This document shows, piece after piece, positions 34,408 through 44,948 of a stretch of 64,000 nucleotides of DNA. The stretch is taken from the NCBI GenBank assembly GCA_029257775.1, contig JARIAQ010000043.1, forward strand, positions 1-64,000, read 5' to 3'. Source of the DNA: Blautia sp. Lineage in GTDB: Bacteria; Bacillota; Clostridia; Lachnospirales; Lachnospiraceae. Each line of letters starts with the position of its first letter. The stretch's first letter is position 1. Both the position numbers and the translations under genes were made by a program. A model generated the notes under the pieces. The model was given only the letters and a program-made list of their open reading frames with translations, searched no databases and was not told where the DNA came from.

Positions 34408-35811
34408 CTAATATACCACCACTGGAACGCCTTTTTCAATGTTATTAAAAATCTTCTCTGCTTTTTCCGGTGGTGTATTAACACATCCATGGGAACCATT
34501 ATTCAGATACTCACTTCCACCAAATGATGTTCTCCATTTTGCATCGTGAATACCAGTGTTGGCATAAAATGGCATCCAATAATCTACTGGTGCACTATAG
34601 TCTTCCCCTTTCAAGGTTGCATTTCTTTCCTTATACATAATAGCGTAAATTCCTGTATGAGTATCGTGTCCTTTATTATGGTTTCCTGTAACTACTGGTG
34701 TATCTACTAAAAGCTGTCCATCTTTAAAAAACCACATACGCTGTTCCTTTAAACTAATTTCCACATATGTATTTCCAATATCGTTTGTATCTCTGCAATA
34801 TCCTCGATAAATGTATTCCGGTTCAATAGTCTGGGACTGTCCACTTTTAATGGCTTCTATAATCTTAGATGTAGTATCATTAGGAGCAATTACCCAACCA
34901 TAATCTCCACCTTTAACTGTAATAGTATTACCTGTAGCTGTTGTAAATTGTCTAGATGCGCCAAAAGTATCATACTTATACTTTAATTGCTGAACATATT
35001 CTTTTACCTTTGCAGCATCTAAATTCAACGCTCCTGACTCATCTGCTACCAGCCAATCTTTCATAATCTCTGCATTAATAATTTCCTGACGGTCTGAAAA
35101 ATTAACGGTAACCGTCACACCCAAAAATACATTTCCCTGTTCCTTTTGTTTCGCAAGATTTTCATCATCTGCAAATACAGATGGTAAAAGATAACAACCT
35201 TCCTTTTCAAAATCTACTTCAATATCCCCATGGTCAATTGCTTTTATAATGGCTTCTTTCACTTTTTCCTTATCAAGAGCTGTTCCCTGTACTTCCGGAA
35301 CGATTTCATAGCCACTTTCCCCTACTTCCAGGTGTGCATCTACAGGTTGGACAATATTCTCCTCCTGAAAAGCCCACAAGCCATCAATTGCAGCATAAAC
35401 AGCCTCTTTATTATATGGCGTTGTAGCTGACATGGTATAGTCCTTTTTATTGGCAAAAGATAAGAACCAAGTAAATGGATTTTGCTCCTTTTTAAGCTCT
35501 GCGATTTTGCCGTCATCTATGTATCTCATATCAATTTGAGAAGCACTGATGCTCTCCACCTTATCTCCTCGTTCCTTCAGCACCAAGGTATATCCTGCAA
35601 TTTGACTTTTCATGGCCTTTTCTGCCTCTTGCACAGTTTTTCCCGTACAGTCTATCCCGTTGATTTTTGAGCCTGAATAAAAATGTTTGGAATAATAAAA
35701 CACACCTACAAAGTAAGCCCCTAACAAAAGGACTGCATAGCCAATTAAAATCCCCAGCAAAATCTTTTTCATTTTCTTATATTTACGCTTCTTAGATTTT
35801 CTTTTTGCCAT
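34408..35811 (-). CDS. L,D-transpeptidase (YkuD domain) with peptidoglycan-binding region
   Basis: About 467 aa. A basic start and one membrane anchor (LLGILIGYAVLLLGAYFVGVFYY) are followed by two PG_binding_4-type repeats (about 60-330) and a C-terminal YkuD catalytic domain with HDTHTGIYAIMYKE, GIHDAKW and the nucleophile motif SHGCVNTPP. It would form 3-3 cross-links or attach proteins outside the membrane. I start at the ATG at 35811 (AGGGGTG then 6 bases); the ATG at 35829 overlaps this ribosome site. It lies 36 bp upstream of ddl. Confidence 0.93.
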   Translation of the reverse strand: MAKRKSKKRKYKKMKKILLGILIGYAVLLLGAYFVGVFYYSKHFYSGSKINGIDCTGKTVQEAEKAMKSQIAGYTLVLKERGDKVESISASQIDMRYIDDGKIAELKKEQNPFTWFLSFANKKDYTMSATTPYNKEAVYAAIDGLWAFQEENIVQPVDAHLEVGESGYEIVPEVQGTALDKEKVKEAIIKAIDHGDIEVDFEKEGCYLLPSVFADDENLAKQKEQGNVFLGVTVTVNFSDRQEIINAEIMKDWLVADESGALNLDAAKVKEYVQQLKYKYDTFGASRQFTTATGNTITVKGGDYGWVIAPNDTTSKIIEAIKSGQSQTIEPEYIYRGYCRDTNDIGNTYVEISLKEQRMWFFKDGQLLVDTPVVTGNHNKGHDTHTGIYAIMYKERNATLKGEDYSAPVDYWMPFYANTGIHDAKWRTSFGGSEYLNNGSHGCVNTPPEKAEKIFNNIEKGVPVVVY

Positions 35812-35900
35812 ATCATTCACCCCTAACATAACTTTCGTTTCAGTATATCACAATTTTTCTCATTCACCAATTAAGAATTATTAACAATTTTATTACGCAC

Positions 35901-35931
35901 AAAAAGGACACTGGTTTCCATTCAGTGTCCT
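35901..35931 (-). terminator. Terminator after the aspartate aminotransferase gene
   Basis: Perfect 9-bp stem AGGACACTG / CAGTGTCCT with a 9-nt loop, followed by TTTTT on the minus strand. Confidence 0.9.
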
Positions 35932-35947
35932 CTCCCTTCTTTTTAAC

Positions 35948-37234
35948 CTATTTTTCATTTAAAATTTTATCAATGCTCACCAGTTTTACACTAAGCACAA
36001 AGATTTCTGTTGCAAGCTTCAACTCTTCTACTGTTGGAAAACTTGGTGCAATACGAATATTGCTGTCTTTCGGATCAATTCCATAAGGATAAGTTGCACC
36101 TGCTTCTGTCATTTTTACGCCGGCTTCTGCCGCCTTTGCTACAATTGCTTTTGCACAACCTTCCATTGCATCGAAGGAAATAAAATAACCTCCTCTTGGA
36201 TTTTTCCATTCACCAATTTCTGCTCCGCCTAGTTCTTTTTCCAATGTATTTTCTACAATCTCAAACTTTGGACGAAGAATGTCTGCATGCTTTTTCATAT
36301 GTTTATGCATTCCTACAATACCACCAAAGAAACGAACATGACGCAGCTGATTAATCTTATCATGACCAATTGTCTGTACAGCCATATGTTTTCTAAAATC
36401 ATTCAGATTTCTTTCCGATGCTGCTACTGCCGCAATCCCTGATCCTGGAAAACTTACTTTTGAAGTAGAAATAAATTTATAAACTAAATCTGGATTTCCT
36501 GCTTTTTCACACTGTTCTAAAATTTCCACAAGAAAATCCTGTTTATCATCATATAGATGATGAATGCAATAAGCATTATCCCAGAAAACACGAAAATCTT
36601 CTGCAGCTGGTTTTAAATTTGCAAATCTTTTTACAGTTTCAGGAGAATAAGTAATTCCCTGAGGATTAGAATATTTCGGTACACACCAAATACCTTTAAT
36701 TGCAGGATCTGTGCTAACCAATTCTTCTACCATATCCATATCCGGTCCAGTAGGTGTCATTGGAATATTGATCATTTCTATTCCAAAATATTCTGTGATG
36801 CGAAAATGTCTATCATATCCTGGTACAGGACATAAGAATTTCACCTTATCTAACTTGCACCATGGTGTACTTCCACAGACACCGTGTGTCATAGAGCGGG
36901 AAATTGTATCAAACATAACATTTAAACTAGAATTTCCAAAAATCACAATATTTTCTGGTGATACTTCTGTCATTTCACCCAGAAGGCGCCTAGCCTCAGG
37001 AATACCGTCTAAAAGACCATAATTACGGCAGTCTATTCCGGTTTCACATTTCAGTTTGTCTGTACTTTTTAATTCTTCCAGCATATCCATTGCCAACTCT
37101 AATTGTTGTTTAGATGGTTTTCCTCTGGACATATCCAGATTTAATCCCTTTGCCTTTACTTCTTCAAACTGTTTTTCTAAATCAGCCTTCATGGCCTGTA
37201 ACTGCTCTTTACTAAGTTCTTTATACGGTGTCAT
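35948..37234 (-). CDS. Aspartate aminotransferase, type Ic (PF12897 family)
   Basis: 428-aa PLP enzyme. Sequence features LDMSRGKPSKQQLELAMDML, CRNYGLLDGIPEARRLLGE, GYDRHFRITEYFGIEMI, and the PLP lysine in STSKVSFPGSG identify the class Ic aspartate aminotransferases, of which the mycobacterial AspC (Rv3722c) is the studied example. It makes glutamate and oxaloacetate from aspartate and 2-oxoglutarate or the reverse. AGGAGGAGAGCC precedes the ATG. Stand-alone unit ended by a strong terminator. Confidence 0.93.
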   Translation of the reverse strand: MTPYKELSKEQLQAMKADLEKQFEEVKAKGLNLDMSRGKPSKQQLELAMDMLEELKSTDKLKCETGIDCRNYGLLDGIPEARRLLGEMTEVSPENIVIFGNSSLNVMFDTISRSMTHGVCGSTPWCKLDKVKFLCPVPGYDRHFRITEYFGIEMINIPMTPTGPDMDMVEELVSTDPAIKGIWCVPKYSNPQGITYSPETVKRFANLKPAAEDFRVFWDNAYCIHHLYDDKQDFLVEILEQCEKAGNPDLVYKFISTSKVSFPGSGIAAVAASERNLNDFRKHMAVQTIGHDKINQLRHVRFFGGIVGMHKHMKKHADILRPKFEIVENTLEKELGGAEIGEWKNPRGGYFISFDAMEGCAKAIVAKAAEAGVKMTEAGATYPYGIDPKDSNIRIAPSFPTVEELKLATEIFVLSVKLVSIDKILNEK

Positions 37235-37370
37235 GGCTCTCCTCCTGATGTTTTCTTTTTATTTCTACATATTGTATGCTAATATATGACTTAGTGTCAA
37301 GTGTTTCTTGCATTTATCTTTTGTTTTATCGGTTTTTATCGGTTTTTCAGGGTTTTATATGCAATTTCAT

Positions 37371-39968
37371 TTATATTTTCCTGCATTTTCTATCCCCATG
37401 CTTCCCAATTTTACTCAATAAAATAAAAAACTCATGCAGCACAAGAGGCATTGCAGAAATCCCCAAAAGCAATCCCCATTCTTGCAAAGAAAGACAAGTA
37501 GTTCCAAAAAGCTGTACAAAGTATGGAATCTCTGTGACCATTATCTGTAATCCTAGTCCCAGAAAAAATGCTATCATCATAAAAGGATTCTCCCATTGTT
37601 TCATTTGAAATACAGATTTTTCTCTATCTCTCATACCAATAGCATGAAAGAGCTGGGATATTCCCAATACCGTAAAAGCATACGTCTGTCCACCCAAATA
37701 GAAAGCATATAAAGTAATGACAGCAATTAATACCCCGTAAAAAATAGTAAATCTCCAACCTCCATGGGCAAAAAGCCCTTCTTTAGGATTTCTAGGTGGT
37801 TTTCGCATCAAAGCTTCGGAATCATTTTTATCAATTCCCAACGCCAGTGCCGGCAAAGAATCTGTAATTAAATTCACCCACAGAATATGGCTGGCCTTTA
37901 AAGGTGTGGGCAACTGAAAAAGAACTGCCGCAAACATTGTAATAATTTCACCAAAATTAGAGGATAGCAAAAATAAAATAGATTTCTTAATATTAACGTA
38001 AATGCCCCTGCCCTCTTCCATTGCTTTTTCAATAGTGGAAAAATTATCATCTGAAAGTACCATATCTGCCGCATTTTTTGCTGCATCTGTACCATTTTTT
38101 CCCATGGCAATTCCAATATCTGCCTTTTGCAAAGAAGGAGCATCATTGACACCATCACCAGTCATTGCCACAATCTGTCCATTATCCTGAAATCCTTTTA
38201 CAATTCTGACTTTATGTGCTGGTGTCACTCTTGCAAATACCCGAAGATTTTTCATCTTCTTTTGCAAATCCCCTTCACTCATCTCATCCATTTCCTGTCC
38301 CGTAATGCATTGTTCTACACAATCTGCAATACCTATTTTCTTTGCAATGGAAAATGCAGTATCTTTATAATCTCCAGTAATCATTACTACCTGTACCCCA
38401 GCTTGCTTTAAAGTTTTTACCGACTGGGCAGATTCCTTTCTAGGCGGATCTAACATCCCTGCCATACCTGCAAAAACAAGTCCTTCTGTCAGAGCCTTCT
38501 CGGTCTTACTCACAACCCTGTCCTTATATGCCAAAGCTAAAATCCGTAGGCCTTCCTTTGCCATTTCCTCCATAGCTCGGCGTATTTTCATCTTCTCCAT
38601 CTGTGTCATAGGTTTTCTTCTACCATGATTTTCCACATAGGCACATTGATTTAAAACATAGTCACAAGCACCTTTTATATAGGCTATCTCATGACTGCCA
38701 TCTTTATGTACACTTACCATGTATTTTTTTTCAGAGTTAAAAGGAATTTCAAAAGTTCTTGGATACTGTTGTTGTAATCTTCTTTCATCATATCCCATAT
38801 TTTTTCCTGTATGTAGAAGTGCCAGTTCTGTGGCATCTCCGATTTCCTGCTTTCCCAAAATGCTATTATTACATAGAAGAAATCCTTCCATAAGTTTTGG
38901 AAATTCTCTTTTTCTTATCGTAGAAACGGGAAGTATCTTCTCATCTGCATAGATTTTTGTTACTGTCATTTTATTTTCAGTTAAAGTCCCCGTTTTATCA
39001 GAACATACCACACCTACTGCCCCCAAAGTTTCTACTGCCGGCAGTCTGCGAATAATGGCATTTATCTTTACCATTCGCCCTACTCCAAGAGCAAGAACAA
39101 TTGTCACAACTGCCGGCAATCCCTCTGGAATAGCTGCAACAGCTAAAGAGATGGCTAACAACAACATTTGCAGAAGATTCCTATGCTGTACTACCCCTAT
39201 AAAAAACAATCCTGCACACAGTGCTACTGCTACAACACTTAAAATTTTTCCTAAATCGCCCAGTTTTTTTTGTAACGGCGTCATCTCCTGCTTGGTATCT
39301 TCTATCATTCCTGCAATTTTTCCAAGCTCTGTATTCATTCCTGTGGCAACCACAATACCTTCTCCGCTTCCCTTCATAACTTCCGTAGACATATACATCA
39401 TATTTTTCTTTTCTGCTATAGGAAGTCCTTTCGGTATCACTTCTTGAGATTTTCTAACTGGCATAGATTCTCCTGTAAGAGCAGACTCATTGGCAGAAAG
39501 TTCCTGTGCTTTTAACAGACGTATATCTGCCGGCACCTGATCACCTGCTTTTAATTTTACCATATCTCCTTTTACTAGTTTGTCTGCCGGTATTCGTTCA
39601 TAAATCCCATCACGCTTTACAACTGCAGATGGAGCTGTCATTTTTTTCAACGCTTCTAAAGCTTTTCTGGCTTTTCCCTCCTGTATCACCCCGACTGTGG
39701 TATTTAAACCAATAACCACCAAAATAATTCCTGTATCTCCATATTCCCTCAACAACATGGAAATGGATGCTGCCAGAAAAAGAATAAAAATCATAGGATC
39801 ATTTATCTGATTTTGTATTCTGTCCCAAAGAGTTTGTTCTTTGGCTGTCTTTAAGGTATTACTTCCGTCACACAGTAAACGTTTTTCTGCCTCCTTGGCC
39901 CTAAGCCCATTTTTCTCATCTGTATGGAAAGCCTCGCAAAGTTCTTTGCCCGTTAAATCTTCATACAT
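37371..39968 (-). CDS. P2-type calcium-translocating ATPase (PMCA/SERCA-like)
   Basis: Cation pump of 865 aa. Motifs: TGES in the actuator domain, [18 protein letters not shown] (Ca-binding helix 4, PEGLP), [15 protein letters not shown] with the phosphorylated Asp, [32 protein letters not shown], and [15 protein letters not shown] in helix 6. PEGLP and the NxxTD pattern fit calcium more than sodium. The start at 39968 has AGGAGGTGCTGTT before the ATG; the ATG at 39995 lies upstream of that ribosome site. A plausible role is Ca2+ export, also useful during sporulation, but this is inference. Confidence 0.93.
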   Translation of the reverse strand: MYEDLTGKELCEAFHTDEKNGLRAKEAEKRLLCDGSNTLKTAKEQTLWDRIQNQINDPMIFILFLAASISMLLREYGDTGIILVVIGLNTTVGVIQEGKARKALEALKKMTAPSAVVKRDGIYERIPADKLVKGDMVKLKAGDQVPADIRLLKAQELSANESALTGESMPVRKSQEVIPKGLPIAEKKNMMYMSTEVMKGSGEGIVVATGMNTELGKIAGMIEDTKQEMTPLQKKLGDLGKILSVVAVALCAGLFFIGVVQHRNLLQMLLLAISLAVAAIPEGLPAVVTIVLALGVGRMVKINAIIRRLPAVETLGAVGVVCSDKTGTLTENKMTVTKIYADEKILPVSTIRKREFPKLMEGFLLCNNSILGKQEIGDATELALLHTGKNMGYDERRLQQQYPRTFEIPFNSEKKYMVSVHKDGSHEIAYIKGACDYVLNQCAYVENHGRRKPMTQMEKMKIRRAMEEMAKEGLRILALAYKDRVVSKTEKALTEGLVFAGMAGMLDPPRKESAQSVKTLKQAGVQVVMITGDYKDTAFSIAKKIGIADCVEQCITGQEMDEMSEGDLQKKMKNLRVFARVTPAHKVRIVKGFQDNGQIVAMTGDGVNDAPSLQKADIGIAMGKNGTDAAKNAADMVLSDDNFSTIEKAMEEGRGIYVNIKKSILFLLSSNFGEIITMFAAVLFQLPTPLKASHILWVNLITDSLPALALGIDKNDSEALMRKPPRNPKEGLFAHGGWRFTIFYGVLIAVITLYAFYLGGQTYAFTVLGISQLFHAIGMRDREKSVFQMKQWENPFMMIAFFLGLGLQIMVTEIPYFVQLFGTTCLSLQEWGLLLGISAMPLVLHEFFILLSKIGKHGDRKCRKI

Positions 39969-40340
39969 AACAGCACCTCCTGTGTCTGTGGACAATGAGT
40001 CATCCGCTAACTCAGTGTATGCTGTCCTAAGAAAATATATTATTGTTCTTTCTTATTATCCTTACATATTTGCCATGAAATACCTAAATTCTCACTAAAC
40101 TCTATTCTTGCAAAATAATAATTCTCAACAAAGATTTCGATTTTTAACTGTTACTTTTATCTATATATATTATCTTATTATATAAATAAACCAACACTTA
40201 AATACAGTAAAATTCCATATAATAATATATTTTTCTGAAAATTACATTGTTATAAAATATCTTATATGATATAATTTCAATACATCAATAAGGTTCTTTA
40301 ATCCATTTATTAAATATCGCCATACGGGGAGGGAAAGTTA
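39969..40340. other. AT-rich intergenic region upstream of two divergent genes
   Basis: About 370 bp between the calcium ATPase (minus) and a small membrane protein (plus). It is very AT-rich with runs such as TATATATATTATC. TTGTTA (40247-40252), a 17-bp spacer and TATAAT (40270-40275) form a likely promoter for the plus-strand gene. No other gene or RNA recognised. Confidence 0.55.
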
Positions 40341-40568
40341 TTGAATAAAAAAACAAAAATTTCTATTTATTTACTATTTATACTTAGCATTATTTTAATC
40401 TTAGGAGCCCCATATGTTCCAAGTTTCCTATATTCCGTCATACGTTTATATGATTACCATTTCCAAGACTTTCGTTTTACAGAAATTATCCCATCCATAA
40501 GACTTTGTGGAGTTGTTCTTTCTGCTTGGGGCATTGCTCTTCTTTTTAAATCCAAGCATTTAGAATAA
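40341..40568 (+). CDS. Small two-helix membrane protein (75 aa), unknown function
   Basis: A TTG start at 40341 is supported by GGGGAGGG seven bases upstream and a promoter 66 bp upstream. The product has two hydrophobic helices (ISIYLLFILSIILILGA and LCGVVLSAWGIALLF) around a short polar loop. No known family. A stem (GTCCATCC / GGATGGAC) at 40634-40660 lies downstream but lacks a T tract. Confidence 0.65.
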   Translation: MNKKTKISIYLLFILSIILILGAPYVPSFLYSVIRLYDYHFQDFRFTEIIPSIRLCGVVLSAWGIALLFKSKHLE

Positions 40569-40730
40569 AGGTGAAATAATTTTCAAAAAATCGCAAGCTT
40601 TTTTGTAACAACCTCACTTCTAATTTCCTGTTTTGTCCATCCCCTGAAAAGTGGATGGACATACTTAATATCTATTCTTATAGCAAGAAAATTACTGGCT
40701 AATCATATAGGATCTTATTAAATTCCGCTG

Positions 40731-40759
40731 TTGCCTGCTTTCCAGCCTTCTGTTATACT
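40731..40759 (+). promoter_or_regulatory. Promoter of the RlmI-like methyltransferase operon
   Basis: TTGCCT (40731-40736), 17-bp spacer, TATACT (40754-40759), 42 bp before the start codon. Confidence 0.72.
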
Positions 40760-40801
40760 AAATATAAATTACCTTATATATAAAATAGGAAGGATTAAAA
40801 T

Positions 40802-41665
40802 ATGTGGATTGCAAATCAATGGAAAGATTATGAAATCATAGATACCTCAAATGGTGAAAAATTAGAACGATGGGGAGACTACCTTTTAGTTCGCCCAGAC
40901 CCTCAGGTTATCTGGGACACACCCAAAACACACAAAGGCTGGAAACACATGAATGGTCATTACCATAGAAGTAAAAAAGGTGGTGGAGAATGGGAGTTTT
41001 TTGACTTACCAGAACAGTGGACCATTCAGTACAAAAGTCTCACTTTTAACTTAAAACCATTCAGTTTTAAACATACAGGACTTTTTCCTGAGCAAGCAGC
41101 AAACTGGGACTGGTTTTCTGAAAAAATAAAAAATGCAGGTCGTCCTATTAAAGTTCTAAATCTTTTTGCTTACACAGGAGGTGCAACTTTAGCTGCTGCT
41201 GCTGCTGGCGCCGCTGTTACTCACGTAGATGCTTCCAAAGGAATGGTAGCATGGGCAAAAGAAAACGCCGTATCTTCTGGACTAAAAGATGCACCAATTC
41301 GTTGGCTGGTAGATGACTGTGTAAAATTTGTGGAAAGAGAAATTCGAAGAGGAAATAAATACGATGCTATTATTATGGACCCACCTTCCTATGGTAGAGG
41401 TCCAAAGGGTGAAATTTGGAAAATTGAGGATGCCATTCATCCCCTGATTAAACTATGTACGCAGATACTTTCAGATGAACCATTGTTTTTCCTTGTAAAT
41501 TCTTACACCACAGGGCTTGCTCCTGCTGTACTTACCTATATGCTGGCAACAGAATTAAAGAAATTTAATGGTACCGTAGACTCACAGGAAATTGGACTTC
41601 CTGTTACCCAGACTAATCTGGTACTTCCATGCGGTGCTTCCGGACGCTGGGAGAGTAAAAAATAA
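40802..41665 (+). CDS. Class I SAM-dependent methyltransferase, RlmI-like
   Basis: 287 aa. The Rossmann core has VLNLFAYTGGATLAAAAAG (SAM loop, residues 119-137), THVDASKGMVAWAKEN and the catalytic MDPPSYGRGPKGE. These resemble the methylase half of 23S rRNA cytosine-C5 enzymes (RlmI/PF10672), but the N-terminal PUA domain is absent and no TC-type catalytic Cys motif is obvious, so base and position are uncertain. First gene of an apparent operon with asparaginase (1-bp overlap, TAATG), DUF1294 and aroC. Confidence 0.85.
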   Translation: MWIANQWKDYEIIDTSNGEKLERWGDYLLVRPDPQVIWDTPKTHKGWKHMNGHYHRSKKGGGEWEFFDLPEQWTIQYKSLTFNLKPFSFKHTGLFPEQAANWDWFSEKIKNAGRPIKVLNLFAYTGGATLAAAAAGAAVTHVDASKGMVAWAKENAVSSGLKDAPIRWLVDDCVKFVEREIRRGNKYDAIIMDPPSYGRGPKGEIWKIEDAIHPLIKLCTQILSDEPLFFLVNSYTTGLAPAVLTYMLATELKKFNGTVDSQEIGLPVTQTNLVLPCGASGRWESKK

Positions 41666-42675
41666 TGAAAAAGAAAATTCTTATTATTACTACCGGAGGT
41701 ACACTTGCTTGTGTACAAAACGAAAAGGGACTTGTTCCCGGTTTATCTAGCAGTGATATTCTATCTTATATTTCAGATATCACTAATTTATATGATGTAG
41801 ATTTTTATGAACTTTTCCAGTTGGATAGTGCCAATATACAACCTTCCAACTGGCAAACTATGGCAGAAACTATTTATGACAAATATACAGCTTATGACGG
41901 TATTGTCATTTTTCATGGTACGGATACTATGGCTTACACAGCTTCTGCTTTATCCTTTATGCTTTTAAATATTCCTATCCCTGTGGTTATCACAGGCAGC
42001 CAGCTCTCTATTTTAAATCCTCTGGCAGATGCTGTTGAGAATTGTCGTTGTGCCATTCACATGGCTGGAAGTGGAATGCCCGGAATTTTCCTTGCCTTTA
42101 ATCGGAAAGTAATTCTGGGAACAAGAGCTTCCAAAATGCGCACTACCAGCTTTCATGCTTTTGAAAGTATTAATTATCCCTATGTAGGTGAAATTAATTC
42201 TCGAGGACTAGACATTCAACGTTCTTATATACCGGGACCTACAGGAAACTGTATATTAGAACGTAGTTTGGAAGAAAAGGTCTTTCTTATTAAGTTAGTT
42301 CCCGGTTTTGACGGGAAGATTTTCCAATTCCTTTATGAACAAGGTTACCGCGGGCTTATTATTGAAGCCTTTGGCATGGGAGGAATCCCCTCTTTGTCCT
42401 CTGAAGTTATGAATGACTTAAAAGATGTTATTCAAAAAGGAATGATTGTCGTTGTCAAAAGTCAATGTCCTTATGAAGGAAGCAATCTCTCTCTTTATGA
42501 AACAGGAAAATCTGCATTAGAAGCAGGAGTCTTTGAAGCTTACGATATGAGTACAGAAGCTGTCGTTACAAAAGTCATGTGGATTTTAGGAAAACACTGG
42601 GAAAGAAAAAAAATCAAAGAAATGTTTTATAAAAATCTTGCAGGAGAAATTAACCTGACAAGCACAAAGGAGTAA
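41665..42675 (+). CDS. Asparaginase (type I, cytoplasmic)
   Basis: Hydrolyses L-asparagine to aspartate and ammonia. 336 aa with the two catalytic threonine motifs: TTGGTLACV near residue 9 and HGTDTMAYTA near 85. There is no signal peptide, which fits the cytoplasmic AnsA type with dimeric allosteric control. Start ATG overlaps the preceding stop by one base. Followed after 4 bp by a DUF1294 gene. Confidence 0.94.
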   Translation: MKKKILIITTGGTLACVQNEKGLVPGLSSSDILSYISDITNLYDVDFYELFQLDSANIQPSNWQTMAETIYDKYTAYDGIVIFHGTDTMAYTASALSFMLLNIPIPVVITGSQLSILNPLADAVENCRCAIHMAGSGMPGIFLAFNRKVILGTRASKMRTTSFHAFESINYPYVGEINSRGLDIQRSYIPGPTGNCILERSLEEKVFLIKLVPGFDGKIFQFLYEQGYRGLIIEAFGMGGIPSLSSEVMNDLKDVIQKGMIVVVKSQCPYEGSNLSLYETGKSALEAGVFEAYDMSTEAVVTKVMWILGKHWERKKIKEMFYKNLAGEINLTSTKE

Positions 42676-42679
42676 AAAA

Positions 42680-42952
42680 TTGATTGTTAAAAATATTATG
42701 ATGTATTTAGTTGTTGTCAACATTCTGGCATTTATTTGCTTTGGTGTAGACAAGCAAAAAGCAAAAATGCATCAGTGGAGAATATCAGAAAATACACTTT
42801 TAGGCATTGCAGTATGTGGAGGTTCTCTGGGGGCTATTTGTGGTATGCGCATATTCCGTCATAAGACTAAACATCCTAAATTTACCATAGGACTTCCTAT
42901 TATACTGCTACTACAGGCAATTGCTGCCGTTATAGCTTACACGGTCTTTTAA
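42680..42952 (+). CDS. DUF1294 membrane protein
   Basis: 90 aa with a TTG start. Two to three membrane helices and the DUF1294 signature FGVDKQKAKMHQWRISENTLL...GGSLGAICGMRIFRHKTKHPKF. The family is common and has no assigned function. It sits between the asparaginase gene and aroC on one transcript. Confidence 0.88.
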   Translation: MIVKNIMMYLVVVNILAFICFGVDKQKAKMHQWRISENTLLGIAVCGGSLGAICGMRIFRHKTKHPKFTIGLPIILLLQAIAAVIAYTVF

Positions 42953-42970
42953 TTTACGGGAGGTTTATTT

Positions 42971-44074
42971 ATGTATGGTTCTACATTAGGAAATATATTC
43001 CGTGTTTCTACATGGGGAGAATCACATGGAAAAGGAATTGGTGTCGTCATTGATGGATGTCCTGCTGGACTTTCTCTTAATGAAGATGATATTCAAGAAT
43101 ATCTCAATCGCAGAAAACCCGGACAATCTCGATATACAACCAGTCGCCAGGAAGATGACTCTGTAACAATCCTGTCTGGCGTATTTGAAGGTAAAACTAC
43201 CGGTACACCTATATCTCTTATGGTTTGCAACAAGGATCAACGCTCTAAAGATTACAGTGAAATTGCTCAGTATTATCGTCCTGGTCATGCAGATCTAAAT
43301 TATGATCTTAAATATGGTTTTCGTGATTATCGTGGAGGCGGTCGTTCTTCCGGTAGAGAAACCATCGGAAGAGTTGCAGCCGGTGCCGTAGCAATAAAAC
43401 TTTTAAAAGAACTGGGAATTTCCATTTGTACCTATACCAGTGCTATTGGTCCTATCGTTGCTAATCCAGAAAATTTTAATAGAGAAGAAATTCAAAAAAA
43501 TCCTCTATATATGCCTGATGCCAAAGCAGCTGAAAAAGCACAAAAATACCTGGAGCAGTGTATGAAAGAGCAAAATTCCTCTGGCGGAATGGTTGAATGT
43601 GTTATAAGCAATGTTCCTAGTGGACTTGGCGAACCAGCTTTTGAAAAGTTAGATGCTGCTTTAGCGAAAGCGATTTTCTCTATCGGTGCTGTAAAAGGAT
43701 TTGAAATCGGCGATGGAATGGCTGTTGCCCGTTCTACTGGTTTACAGAATAATGACGGATACTATATAGATGAAAATGGATGTTTACAGAAACACAGCAA
43801 TCATTCTGGTGGTATTACCGGAGGAATAAGTGATGGCTGCGATATTGTTTTTCGTGCCGCTTTTAAACCCACTCCTTCTATCTGTGCAACACAAAAAACC
43901 GTAAACCGTCAAGGAGAAAACATAGAAATTGAAATTCATGGAAGACATGATCCTATTATTGTTCCAAGAGCTGTCGTGGTAGTCGAAGCGATGGCAGCGC
44001 TGGTGATTTTGGATTTTATGCTCTCTAGTATGACGACACGCTTAGACAAAATCAAAGAGTTTTTTCATAAATAA
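42971..44074 (+). CDS. aroC: Chorismate synthase
   Basis: Last step of the shikimate pathway: EPSP to chorismate, needing reduced FMN. 367 aa with STWGESHGKGIGVVIDGCPAG at the N-terminus, FRDYRGGGRSSGRET, NHSGGITGGISDG and RHDPIIVPRAVVVVEAM, all conserved. Start has GGGAGG upstream. Ends with a terminator at 44107. Confidence 0.97.
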   Translation: MYGSTLGNIFRVSTWGESHGKGIGVVIDGCPAGLSLNEDDIQEYLNRRKPGQSRYTTSRQEDDSVTILSGVFEGKTTGTPISLMVCNKDQRSKDYSEIAQYYRPGHADLNYDLKYGFRDYRGGGRSSGRETIGRVAAGAVAIKLLKELGISICTYTSAIGPIVANPENFNREEIQKNPLYMPDAKAAEKAQKYLEQCMKEQNSSGGMVECVISNVPSGLGEPAFEKLDAALAKAIFSIGAVKGFEIGDGMAVARSTGLQNNDGYYIDENGCLQKHSNHSGGITGGISDGCDIVFRAAFKPTPSICATQKTVNRQGENIEIEIHGRHDPIIVPRAVVVVEAMAALVILDFMLSSMTTRLDKIKEFFHK

Positions 44075-44106
44075 TATTTAATATATCAAAAAAGTATCTA
44101 CTTTAG

Positions 44107-44150
44107 AAACCTTCGCATTTTGTGCTATATAATTTGCGAAGGTTTTCTTT
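44107..44150 (+). terminator. aroC operon terminator
   Basis: Perfect 11-bp stem AAACCTTCGCA / TGCGAAGGTTT with a 17-nt loop, followed by TCTTT. Confidence 0.8.
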
Positions 44151-44234
44151 AGAAATTCTTATAAATTTTCACACATCACTTTTTATATTTATATTTTAAC
44201 ATCTGTTACAGACAGAGGAACAGGAGAAAACATC

Positions 44235-44948
44235 ATGAACATGAATCATATTTTAATTGTAGAAGACGACAAGGATATTCGTGAAGGTATTTCAATCTAT
44301 CTAAAAAGTCAGGGCTATGAAGTTTTCATGGCAGCGGACGGCATAGAAGGATTAAATATTTTAGAAAAAGAAGAAATTCATCTGGCCATTGTAGACATAA
44401 TGATGCCTCGTATGGATGGTATTACCATGACCATTAAATTAAGAGAAAAACACGATTTTCCTGTAATTATGCTCTCTGCAAAATCAGAAGAAGTGGATAA
44501 AATTATGGGACTAAATATTGGCGCAGATGACTACGTTACAAAGCCATTTACCCCTATGGAACTGATTGCAAGAGTAAATTCTCAGATGCGCAGATACCGA
44601 AAGTTTATGGAAAAACTTCAGGCAAAAGAAAAGGAACATACAGACAGCATCTATACAATAGGCGGTCTGGAAGTGAACGAAAATACTTTTGAAGTACGGG
44701 TAGATGATACCCCTGTAAAAATGACTCCTATGGAATTTAAAATTCTTCTGTTGCTCATAAAAAATCCTGGAAGAGTATTCTCAGCTGATGAAATTTATGA
44801 ACGTGTATGGAATGAACGGGCAATCAATACAGAAACCGTCATGGTCCACGTAAGAAATATTCGCGAAAAAATTGAGATCAATCCGAAGGAACCAAAATAT
44901 TTAAAGGTGGTGTGGGGCGTTGGATACAAAATCGAAAAACTATCATAA
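44235..44948 (+). CDS. OmpR/PhoB-family response regulator (VanR-like)
   Basis: 237 aa. Receiver domain with phosphoacceptor D54 (AIVDIMMPRMDG), acidic pair D11/D12 and conserved Lys in VTKPFTP. Residues 135-235 form a winged-helix DNA-binding domain with MTPMEFKILLLLIKNPGRVFS and TVMVHVRNIREKIEI. The partner histidine kinase overlaps its 3' end by 29 bp. Gene pair has its own leader and is separated from aroC by a terminator. Target genes cannot be read from context. Confidence 0.95.
   Translation: MNMNHILIVEDDKDIREGISIYLKSQGYEVFMAADGIEGLNILEKEEIHLAIVDIMMPRMDGITMTIKLREKHDFPVIMLSAKSEEVDKIMGLNIGADDYVTKPFTPMELIARVNSQMRRYRKFMEKLQAKEKEHTDSIYTIGGLEVNENTFEVRVDDTPVKMTPMEFKILLLLIKNPGRVFSADEIYERVWNERAINTETVMVHVRNIREKIEINPKEPKYLKVVWGVGYKIEKLS

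Noticed and set aside
37321-37360. Tandem TTTTATCGGTTTTTATCGGTTTTT
   Set aside because: Two short copies of a simple T-rich unit after the calcium ATPase gene; no arrangement suggests a CRISPR array or attachment site.
40634-40660. Stem GTCCATCC / GGATGGAC as a terminator
   Set aside because: The 8-bp stem lacks a T tract on either strand, so it is not called as a terminator.
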